Below, piece by piece: positions 54,396-64,000 of a DNA stretch of 64,000 bases. The notes below the pieces were generated by a model that saw only the letters and a list, made by a program, of their open reading frames with translations, had not been told where the DNA came from and ran no database searches. This DNA is from Neocallimastix lanati (nom. inval.) (taxonomy: Eukaryota > Neocallimastigomycota > Neocallimastigomycetes > Neocallimastigales > Neocallimastigaceae): positions 853,501 through 917,500 of the forward strand of contig JACVTC010000007.1 of NCBI GenBank assembly GCA_016946835.1, written 5' to 3'. How positions within the stretch are numbered: the first letter of the stretch is position 1; every line of letters begins with the position of its first letter. Both the position numbers and the translations under genes were made by a program.

Positions 54396-54896
54396 TATAG
54401 GAAATAACCATTCAAAAATTATTAAAAAGACAAGCTTCCAAAAATACAAGAACCAATTTAGAAAATGAACAGGTAAAATAAATAAGTTATGAGAAAAGTA
54501 ATAAAAAAAAATATCATAAATAATATTATTTTATAAGAATGAATCATAATTGAAATATTATTAATAAAATTATAAATATATATTAAATATATTCAGGAAA
54601 ATAATGCTAAAAATAAAATTTCAAATAAAATAAGGTATCGTATAACTATAAAAGGTAATACCCTATCCTATCCGGAGCATATGATTAATTATTATGAAAA
54701 TTTTAAAATAAAATTTGGTATATCTGATGGAAACACTCTGGTCACCTCCTCCCCATTTTCATCGCATAATCCGGCAATTGTGAAACCAAGAGAGAAATGT
54801 TGTATTATTGGTTGTCCAAATTTTAAAAAATATAATCATTCCGTAATGGAACAACCTGTTTGCAGTGTAGCTTGTTATAAAAAAATTAAAATATAG
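52297..54896 (+). CDS. IES2: INO80-complex subunit IES2/INO80B-like (PAPA-1 and HIT zinc finger)
   Basis: 468 aa in six exons: 52297-53071, 53261-53279, 53417-53550, 54139-54245, 54401-54472, 54597-54896; GT-AG, in phase. Residues 1-258 are disordered: a Gln/Lys repeat, Asn runs, a long Glu/Asp-rich block (about 130-215) and a basic Lys-rich stretch, as expected for a nuclear chromatin protein. Residues about 310-390 carry the PAPA-1-like region (KVYPEEEILKKSEITSRRK ... QKLLKRQASK). Residues about 436-465 are a HIT-type zinc finger with C438, C442, C458, C462 in the pattern CCIIGCPNFKKYN...VCSVACYKK. This combination is that of yeast Ies2 and human INO80B, which regulate the INO80 nucleosome remodeller. 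Exon 2 is only 19 nt, and four of the five introns contain AT-rich simple tracts. Confidence 0.88.
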
Positions 54897-55406
54897 AAAT
54901 ATAAAATAATTATTTACTTTTATTTATTTTTTTTTATTAAATAATTATATAATCTATTTTATTTTATTTTATTTTATTCAATCTGTACTTTATATTTATA
55001 TTTCTACTATTTATTTTATTTTATTTGTAATAATACTTTACTCTTATGCTATATTACTATTTATTTTATATTATTTTATATAATTTTATTCTATTTTTAT
55101 AACACTTTACTATTATATTATTTTACTATTTATTTTATTTTATTTTATATAATTTTATTTTATTTTTTTTTTTTTTATTAGTATTTTTATATATATATAT
55201 ATATTTTTTTTTAAAAAAAAAAAAAAAAAACATTTTCATAAAAATTTTTTATATCTTAAATATATTAATTATTTTTTATATATATAATCATAAAGTTATT
55301 TTAAAAATATAAAATACATATATATATATCCATGTGAAGAAATCATATATATAAAATATACCATTTAAATAAAAAACAAATATATAAAAATTATATATAT
55401 TTTTTA

Positions 55407-55437
<31 letters not shown>

Positions 55438-57481
55438 TATTCTATAATATCTATAATAATAAAAAGAAATATGAAATAATGTCTATTTATAATATTATTC
55501 AAAAATAAAATTAAAAATAATAATAATAATAATAATAAAGATTTCAATCTTTATCAACTTTTTTCTTATTATAATGTATTATTTAACATTTATTTTAAAC
55601 TATATATTATTAAATTAATCTCTAAAACTGAATCGAATAAAAATATATTGAAAAATGGTCTAATATTAAATATTATATTAAAAAATTTAAAATAATAATA
55701 AAAATATCGTTAGAATATGAAAAAACTCTGTATTGAAACATATTGAAAAATAATTAATGCATAAGCCACAAATTATTAATATAAAACATTTAATTTTGAA
55801 TAATTAAAAGTAAAATTATTTACCATTAAGATGTATTGATAAAGTTGACATAATTATAAACCATAATTTCATGACTTTTAAATAGCCTATTAACTATAGA
55901 ATTGTTTGCAGGATATAATATTAAATCAAAGAAAAAAAAAACTGAAATTTTAAATACTAATAAAAGTTGCTCATTATGACAATTTAAGGAAGATAAATAA
56001 AACTGATTTTTTGAAAAGATCCAGATTACAAAATTGAAGAAACTCATAAAAATATAAAATACTTGATAGAAGAGAATTATTTCAAGTAAAATAAAACTCA
56101 AAAAAAAAAAGGATTAAAATATTAATTTAATAGAGAAAAACTTGCTTAATAATATATGAATAAATTATATATCTTCATACTCCTATAGAGACTCTTAATT
56201 GAAATTATAATTTGATATTTTAATAAATAAAACTCTAAGCTATTAATAATGTACTAAATTGATACATAAAGGAATCTACACTGTGATAAACTTTTTCTAT
56301 TCCTTAAATATACAAATTACAATTTAATAATATACTCTACTTACAAAGATTTAAGTAATCATATATTAAACAATAGTTTTTGTTACACCGCAAAAACCAT
56401 ATTATTTTAAGTATAATTATTTTAACTTCTCTTTATACATATCAAATCCGTAGATATATATTAACAATAATAATGGAAGAGATTAAATTTCAGAAATACC
56501 ATACAAAATAATTTAAAATATAATATCCCAAAATATACAAGAGAAATATAATAGAGCGATAATTCCTAGTGTGAAATAGGTATATTATAATAATAACAGT
56601 ATTATTAAACTTTTTATGAAATGGGATTTGATAATAACTAATTTAATATAATTATAATACAAATTATGGTGAAAATGGTATAATAAAAAAATGAGTTATA
56701 TACAAATATATAACGATTATCCATTTATAAACTCTACTTATTGATTGCAAAGTATTCACGAACTTTTAATTATTAATTCATGTAAAATTAAAAGTCAATT
56801 TTGAATAGAAATAATTAATAGTATAATGATATCGATTTAATATTAAAAAAAGTAGGATAATCTTAATATATGCACATTCATTAGTAAACTAATTTATCAC
56901 TATAAAATATCTAGTTTAAAGAGGAGTATTAGAATATGTGAAATAAATGAAAAATAGGATTCAAATAATATTGAAACATATTATAATAATTAAGTAATTA
57001 TCAAGCCACAATGTAATAGTTTATAAGTATTTAATTTATAATTAAGTACTATCATAGTTTATATTAATTAAAGTAGAAATATTTATAATTACTCTTCAAC
57101 ATTTATTTATTTATTTATTTATTTATTTATTCATTCATTCATTCATTTTATTTTATTTTTTATTTTTTTATTTATTGATTGATATTACTTATTTATTAAT
57201 TTGTATCTTATTTATATTCTTTTCTTTTTTTTGTCCTTTTTCTCAATTTTATATAAAAATAAAAAAAAAAAAAAAAAATTTTTTTATTTATATGAACAAA
57301 ATAAAGTAGAATTGTGAAAATTATAAAATCTATTTATTTGTCTATCTTTTAAATACAATTAAATTATCAATAAAATAAAATAAAAATAACATTATATAAA
57401 ATTAAATCTATTGGTAATTATTTATAAGACCATTATTTGGAAAGTAGATTCATTAATATCTCAATTAAAATACTAGAAAAG

Positions 57482-57535
<54 letters not shown>

Positions 57536-57545
57536 CATTCAGTAA
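54897..57545. other. Spacer with dispersed and diverged repeats
   Basis: Starts with decayed copies of the CAATCTGTACTTT repeat (about 54962-55160) and TA-rich runs. From about 55600 to 57060 the sequence is A-rich but not simple; a minus-strand frame of 91 aa (55826-56101) is hydrophobic and unconvincing. The two ends of this stretch look like a diverged direct repeat (see findings). (AAT)n lies at about 57486-57532. No reliable gene. Confidence 0.5.
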
Positions 57546-58022
57546 ATGATAAGAGATATTAAAGAACAAGATGAATTTTTTACAGAAGGAAAAGTGTATT
57601 GTCCAATGTTTGGAAAAGATATTATGGTTGTCTTTGAAAATGAAGTAGAAATAAAATATGTTGAGAAATGCGCCAATCATTTAGCCCATATCAGTGATGA
57701 TATGGTTGATAAAATTTGTGACAGAATTTCGGCCTATCATCAATTTATGTTATCTCAATGGAATGACGAATATGTGAAAGAAATTAATGAATTGATTCCA
57801 CCAAACGTAACTGGAAGAGATATTTTAAATTATATTATAGAACCAAAACTTGTTGTTTATCAACCAAAAGACGGCATTGGCTATACCATTGAAGGTCAGT
57901 GTGACTGGGAACCAGAACATGGAATAGAAATTATAATTAAAGATGACAAATTATTATATGTTGGTTCTTCATCATGTTTAGGTTCATGGGCCAATGATGA
58001 TGAATATAAAGTTATCTTTTAA
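57546..58022 (+). CDS. Small intronless protein, bacterial DUF6985-like
   Basis: 158 aa, single exon, ATG at 57546, TAA ending at 58022. The N-terminal half (GKVYCPMFGKDIMVVFENEV) is a short beta-type segment, followed by a helical middle (DDMVDKICDRISAYHQFMLS and EYVKEINELIPP). The C-terminal half carries GQCDWEPEHGIEIIIKDDKL and LYVGSSSCLGSW. The DWEPEHG-I-I-KDDKLLYVG pattern resembles small bacterial DUF6985-type proteins, some of which are thought to be immunity-like. The resemblance is from memory of the pattern, not a search. No signal peptide or membrane span. No introns and a bacterial look suggest horizontal transfer, a common route in rumen fungi. An (AAT)n tract ends about 13 bases upstream of the start. 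Confidence 0.65.
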   Translation: MIRDIKEQDEFFTEGKVYCPMFGKDIMVVFENEVEIKYVEKCANHLAHISDDMVDKICDRISAYHQFMLSQWNDEYVKEINELIPPNVTGRDILNYIIEPKLVVYQPKDGIGYTIEGQCDWEPEHGIEIIIKDDKLLYVGSSSCLGSWANDDEYKVIF

Positions 58023-60245
58023 TGATATAAAACACAAATATTAATATATATATAAATTTAAATATTAACTACCATTACGTAAATATCTATATAAAAATCA
58101 AATTAATAATTTCCATTGTATAAAAATTTATTATATCTATATATCTATATATATTAATTATTATTATCTGAAAATACATATAAATCTAAATATAAATTAC
58201 AATATAAAAAATATACATTATCATATATAAATTTTAATATTAGTATCCATTATCATATATATTTTTTTTCTTTTTCTTTATATATATTTTTAATAGCATA
58301 TTTTATTTATTTATTTATTTATTTTTTCTTTATATGTTTTTATATATATATTATTATAAATATATTAATCTAACACTTTTTTTAATGAATACTTAATATA
58401 TATTTATTTATTATTATTATTTGAAAGTTTATCTAAAATATTTGTAAATCATTTATTATCTATTTATATTTTTTTTTTATTGTATCATTATATATACATA
58501 TATATATATATATTTTACATATTTATTATTTATATATTTATCATTTTTTGTTTCATAAATAATATATATAGAATTCTGTAAATATCAAAATTTTTTTTTG
58601 TGTATTTGATTAAAAAAAGTAATAATAATAATAAAAAAAAAAAATAAGTTAAAAATCGTTCAATAAATAAATAATAATAATAATAAAATAATACTAACAA
58701 TAAAAAATTAATAAAATAAACAGCAAAATCAAATTTTTTTTTTTTTTAAATTAAAATATAAAAGAAGAAAAAAATAAAGCTTTTCATTATTTGATTTGAT
58801 TTTTCATAAAATAAAAAATTACATTAAGTTGTATGATACATTAAACAATAATAAAACAAAAGATATTAATTAAAGAGACTTATTAAATTAAATATTAATT
58901 CAATATAATAAAATTTTTATCTTTTTTTTTATTATTATTATTTTTTTTTATTTATTTTAATTTTTACTTTTTTACTTTTTTACTTTATTTATTTATTTAT
59001 TTCATTTATCTTAATTAGAGAGTAATGCATAATGTATATGTTTAATATTAACATCTATCGCAAACATCACTATATATAATTAAAAAAAAAAAAACTTTCT
59101 TTTTATGTATATAATGATAGATTGATGAAAATATATATATACTCAGCATAATCTTTTTTTTTTTTTTTTTTTTTTTTTATTATTATTACTATTATTAATA
59201 TGCTAATCAATATCATATTATTAAATAAAAATAAATATTTTTATAATAAACATCGTTAATAAATTAACTAATTATAAAAAAAATTTATATATATCGAAAT
59301 ATTTAAAAAAATTGTTTATATATATCGAAATACTTTATAAAAAAAAAAAAAAAAGTTAATTCTATTAAATTTTATTAACGAATTTAATTAAAAAATATAT
59401 ATAGTTTTATTTTTTTATTTTTTTATTTTTTTATTTTTTTATTTTATTTTTTTTTTATTTTGCTCTATTAATGAAAAAAAAATATATATATATAATATTA
59501 TTACTTTTATAATTAAAAGTCATAAAAAATTATAAAATACTTTTTTTATTTATTTATTTATAATTTTATTAATGAATATTATTTTGTTTAATAAAAAAAA
59601 AAAAATACTTTTTATATATTTTAAAAATAAATTCATTAATTTTTATATATATTTTTTTTATTCAAAATATTATCATTAAAATGGGAAGATAAATCCCTTA
59701 GTTCTATCTTCCCATTTTTAACATAATATTTATATTGCTTAAACATTTACTTTATATATATATATATATATATATACTAATTCATTTATTAATCATGTTT
59801 TTTTTTTTTTTTTTTTTTTTTTAATAAAATTTTTTTAAAATAAAAAAAAAAAAAATTATTATACCATTTATTCTATCTATTTTTTTTTTTTTTTTTTTTT
59901 TTTTTTGAAGAATAAAGATATATTATCAATAATGATTATCGTTTTATATATATATATATAATTTATTGATTGTATGATTGACTGATTGATTTTGCTGTTT
60001 TTTTTTTTTTTTATTAATTTTTTTTATTATTAAAATTATTGCTTTATTATTATTATTTTTTTTTTTTTATTTTTTATTTATTATTATATTTTTTTTTTTA
60101 TTTATTTTGTAATATTGAATTTTAATATTATTTATTTATTTAATTTTTTTTATTGTATATTTTAACGTTTTTAATTTATTTTTAAATAAAAGCATTTGTT
60201 TAAAGTGTTGTTATTATTGTTATATATATAAGAATATATATATAC
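58023..60245. other. Convergent spacer with a stable hairpin
   Basis: Lies between the 3' ends of the DUF6985-like gene and the RGS gene. Very AT-rich, with many poly-T and TA runs. The only structured element I see is the hairpin at 59678-59718. No gene. Confidence 0.75.
59678..59718. repeat. 14-bp perfect hairpin in convergent spacer
   Basis: AAAATGGGAAGATA (59678-59691) pairs exactly with TATCTTCCCATTTT (59705-59718) across a 13-nt loop. Four G-C pairs in the stem stand out in sequence with almost no G or C. Position between two 3' ends would suit an RNA-end or stability structure; function is not shown by the sequence. Confidence 0.75.
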
Positions 60246-61467
60246 TTATTTTTGTTGTTTGTTACGATTAAGTGAATTATGTTGAACTTTATTTGATAAT
60301 TTCTTTCTACAAAATTCTTGAATTTTATAAAGTACTGCTCTATTACGATTAGCTCTTTGCGAATTTTCTGCTGTTTCTATTGGATATTTACGATTTGTGG
60401 TTGAAAGTAATTCTTGTATTAATTCAAGACGATTACTTTCTGGATAAGCATTTAAGTGAGCATAGTTAGCCCTTAATTCTGCATATCTCTTACTATTCTT
60501 GAAATCTTCAAATTGTCTTTCTAATACTGGTAATAATTCTTGTTTTGAAGCCTTAAAGCATCTTCTTTGACCAGCTTTAATAGCTTTTATGCATTGACAA
60601 CGAGCTTTAGAAGAAACATTGCATTCTAATGGACTGTTGATGCAAAGGTAATTAGTTAAAATATTTTGAGAAGCTTCTAAGGATGAATTATTATCTGGAT
60701 AAATAGTTTCTTCAAATTTTATAACATCCAAGAAGAAAAATATTATTTCTGGATTATCATGAATAAGTAAGTATAAAATAAAGAAAGCTAATGGAACACT
60801 TGATTGAATAAGGTAACCAATACCATTCTTTTCAATTTCTTCAAATGGGATATCAATAGCAGCATCATTTCCAAAGAAATCATATAATTTTTGTACCATT
60901 ACTGGTTGAACAATTCTATCTAAGGAATCATTATGACGTCTATGACCATAACCATAATTACTACTAGAACCACTAACTGGAGATGGAAGATTGTCATTTA
61001 ATAAAGGTGAATTAATATTTTCATTTAATAGTGGTGAATTTAAATCTTGAGACCAATGATGAATAGATGAATCTGATTTTCTACGTCTAGTAGCAACATC
61101 TGCATGTGAACCACCATAAATGGTTTCAACTTTTAAACGAGAACCAGCACCAGTTCTAATAGCACAATCGACACCAAAGTGAGAGATTAACTATAATAAA
61201 AAAAAAAATTGTTATAAAAAATCATTATATTTAATACTTCATTTTAATATTAATTAATTCTTTACAGTATTAATTTTTTAATTTACAGTTTTTTTTCTTT
61301 TTTTTTTTTTATATTATTTTTTTTACTAAAATGGTTATTTCCTTTACCTTTTGTCTTGAAGCACCGTCTCTAGCTTCGTAAAGTACTAAATCATCAAATA
61401 AACCTTTATTTGACTTTCTTCTCGTATTACTAGATCTATGGTAATGTCCTTCAACAGCAGTTTTCAT
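60246..61467 (-). CDS. RGS-domain regulator of G-protein signalling
   Basis: 354 aa in two exons (61467-61348, 61190-60246), GT-AG, phase 0. The N-terminus (about residues 1-130) is basic and Ser-rich, with RRRKSDSSIHHWSQ and a duplicated SPLLNEN/SPLLNDN. The RGS fold lies at about residues 158-280: SSVPLAFFILYLLIHDNPEI then a VIKFEE helix, then ASQNILTNYLCINSP and LECNVSSKARCQCIKAI, then ELLPVLERQFEDFKNSKRYA, which matches the usual end of RGS domains (F..F..S..Y). RGS proteins speed GTP hydrolysis by G-alpha and end receptor signalling at the membrane. No DEP, GGL or transmembrane segment is seen, so it is a short RGS protein. Basic C-terminal tail (RKKLSNKVQHNSLNRNKQQK). Confidence 0.83.
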
Positions 61468-62320
61468 TTTATTATAATACTTTCACTGAATAATTTTTTA
61501 ATTTTTTTAATAAAAATTATTTTATTTGGTTTTAAATAAAAAAAAAAAATAAATATTAACTTTAAAAACTATACAATTTTTTTGTTTGTGAGAGTTTAGT
61601 TATAGCAATTTTATTTTATTTATGTTATTATTTTTAAATGGAATTTTTTATTTTTCTTTTTATTTTACTTTGATATATTTATTTAAATTTATATTAATTT
61701 TTTTGATATTTTTATATATAATTCTTTATTAAATGATTATTAAATTTTTTTTTTTCTTTTAGATATTTAAAAATAAATTATTTAAATAATATTTATTATT
61801 TGTTTAAAAATTATTTACATGGTTTATGAATATAAATGATTATAGTATTTAATTTCATTTATGTATTTGGTGTTTCTATTTTTTATTTTAAGTAAAAACT
61901 TCGCAAAAATCTTATGACTCTATTTTAAAAAATTTTTTATTTTAATAAAAAAAACTTCAAAAAAAAAATACTAATCTATTTCCAATATATTTATTTTTTT
62001 TATTTTATATATATATTTCTTTGTTATATTTTGTTTTTAAAAAATAATTATATCTATTATCTTTTATGGAATTAAGTTTTAAATTTAATATTTTTCTAAA
62101 TATCTGTTATTTGGTATAATAAAATTTTTATTTTATTTTATTTTATTTTATTTTATTTTATTTTATTTTATTTTATTTTATTTTATTTTATTTTATTTTA
62201 TTTTATTTTATTTTATTTTATTTTATTTTATTTTATTTTATTTCTATAATTTGTTTCTATTTGTTTGTATGTCTTAGCTTTGATTATTTTAAAATTATTT
62301 GATTTTCTCTATCAGTTATT

Positions 62321-62351
<31 letters not shown>

Positions 62352-64000
62352 AGTTTTTTTTTTATAATTTTTCTTTTTTTATTTTTATTTTCTCTTTCCT
62401 TTTTTTTTTTTAAAAAAAAAAAAATTTCTTTTAGTAATTTTCCTTTTTTATATTATTATTTTTTTATATATTACTCTTTTTGTTCTTTTATATGTATATA
62501 TTTTTATATATTTTTTATTTCTATAAGTTTTTATTCTATTATTTTACATATTCTATTTATTAAAATTTATTCAATATATATTGTATTTTCTATTTTAAAT
62601 ATTTTTAATTCTTTTATTAATTGTTTAAAATTCTATTAATATATTCATAATAAAATCTAACAAACGTCAATTATTTAAAAAAATAATATTCCTTATATAT
62701 AAAAGTATTTTTAAAAACAATTATTGAAAATTATGAATTAATATCTAAATATAATAAAATAAAAAAAAAATTAAATAAATGTAATTATATTAAATAGAAA
62801 GAGTATAACGTTTATCACTACTTATATAAGTGTTAACTTTTTTATATTTTTATTATTTAATGTATAGTATTACTATAATATATGTTCCAAATATATAATA
62901 TCATTAAAAATTATATTGAATAATAGAATTGTATTTTCTATATATTTATTATCCATAGTTTTACAACTTTATTTTAAATTATATATTAATATATCACTCA
63001 ATATAATTATTTATATTAATTTTATATTCATTATTGTATTATAATATGTCTGATTAATATGTTTGATTTTATTTTTTCTTATTCTTATAATAAACAATTC
63101 ATTATACTATAATATATTATTTTTCTTATTCATTATACTATAATATATTATATTTAATAATTTAATTAAATATATTTCTTTTATATTTTATGACTTCATG
63201 TTTATTTAAATATCTTCTATCATATTGTATATTGTTTATAAAATATGATTATTTTTTTTAAGGATTAATTAAATTTATGTTCCATTTATTTTGTTATTAT
63301 ATAAGGTTTATTTTTTTTAAATTAATTTCATTAATCAAACTTAATTTAATATATTTTAATATATATCATTTTAATTAATTTTTGCCATTCATGATAAAAT
63401 ATATTATTTAATTTATATTGTTTATAAAATGTTCCTTTTTTTTTTAAAATTATAAATTATATTCTTATTTAAAAACTATTTTTTTTATTTTCCTTGTAGG
63501 ATTTCATTTAGTATTATATGATTCAATTACTAGTAATGAACTTTTTTTTTTATTTTCATGATATTGTTATTTAATATTAATTTTATTTATGGCTTATTTT
63601 AATTTCTTTCATAATATTAATTATTTAATTAAAAAAAATATATATATAGATTTGTAGTATTAATCATTAATATGACCTTTATCATATTTTTATATATATG
63701 ATAAATGATTTTTTATGATTTATTATGTATTATTGATTAGTTATTTTTTTAAGTATTCCACAAGTTTATATAAATGGTCATATTAATAATCAAATAAGTG
63801 TTTATATAAATTACTAATTACTAATTCATTTGTACTATTTTGAATTTATTAAATTTTTATAGGCATAAAAATTTATAATATAAATTTATATACAGGTTTA
63901 TATATTATCAATATATAATTGCATATTAATATATATTAATATATATATAAATTTTCTTCATTTTTTTTATTATGATTACTTTTTTTTAAAAAAAAAATTA
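61468..64000. other. AT-rich right flank, promoter side of the RGS gene
   Basis: AT-rich spacer with poly-T runs and a (TTTTA)n array. The open frame at 62265-62639 is Phe/Leu/Ile low complexity from T-rich repeats and is not a gene. I see no exon or motif to the end of the window. Confidence 0.7.
62127..62243. repeat. (TTTTA)n pentanucleotide array
   Basis: Nearly pure TTTTA array, about 23 units, upstream of the RGS gene. Confidence 0.9.

Noticed and set aside
55826-56101. Minus frame of 91 aa, hydrophobic
   Set aside because: No motif, no supporting neighbour exons, and composition expected from A-rich DNA read in reverse.
62265-62639. Plus frame of 124 aa, Phe/Ser/Ile-rich
   Set aside because: Low-complexity translation of T-rich repeats with no conserved feature.

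Overview
The window looks like nuclear DNA of an anaerobic gut fungus (Neocallimastigomycota, the Piromyces/Neocallimastix/Anaeromyces group). The evidence is very high A+T, long homopolymer and (AAT)n/(AAAT)n tracts between and inside genes, many short AT-rich GT-AG introns, Asn/Ser-rich proteins, and a typical fungal chitin synthase. Dictyostelium was considered for the base composition, but the family-2 fungal chitin synthase and the intron-dense cullin fit a fungus better. The phylum call is inference from content, not a database match.

Layout. 1-3775: no intact gene. It holds a small terminal-inverted-repeat element (880-1164), a decayed minus-strand gene (about 1822-2140) and a block much richer in G+C than its surroundings (about 2370-3010). 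3776-18331 (minus): the long open frames here join, phase by phase, into one 12-exon gene for a low-complexity/coiled-coil protein of about 3,804 aa. 19844-21708 (minus): V-ATPase subunit D (VMA8), 8 exons. 22406-22735: frame-broken membrane-protein remnant. 23228-24373 (plus): intronless protein with a PD-(D/E)XK-like core. 24374-27719: gene-poor, with a second G+C-richer patch directly beside a 1.25-kb near-perfect palindrome (26088-27340). 27720-31583 (minus): chitin synthase, 13 exons, 820 aa. 31584-36643: gene-free AT-rich DNA with a second inverted-repeat element and a heptamer minisatellite.

36644-40291 (plus): intronless ankyrin-repeat protein. 41613-43175 (minus): membrane J-domain protein, 2 exons. 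44561-49418 (minus): CUL1-type cullin, 18 exons, 743 aa. 52297-54896 (plus): IES2/INO80B-like chromatin-remodelling subunit with a 19-nt micro-exon. 57546-58022 (plus): small intronless protein of bacterial-domain character. 60246-61467 (minus): RGS-domain protein, 2 exons. The rest, to 64000, is AT-rich spacer.

The housekeeping genes (VMA8, CHS, CUL1, IES2, J-protein, RGS) are unrelated in function and each is transcribed on its own; no operon logic applies. All exon models were built by hand: each junction uses GT-AG and the codon phases add up across every gene, but there is no transcript evidence. The most unusual elements are the large palindrome, the giant gene with microsatellite-filled introns, the two compositionally foreign islands, and the two intronless bacterial-looking genes.
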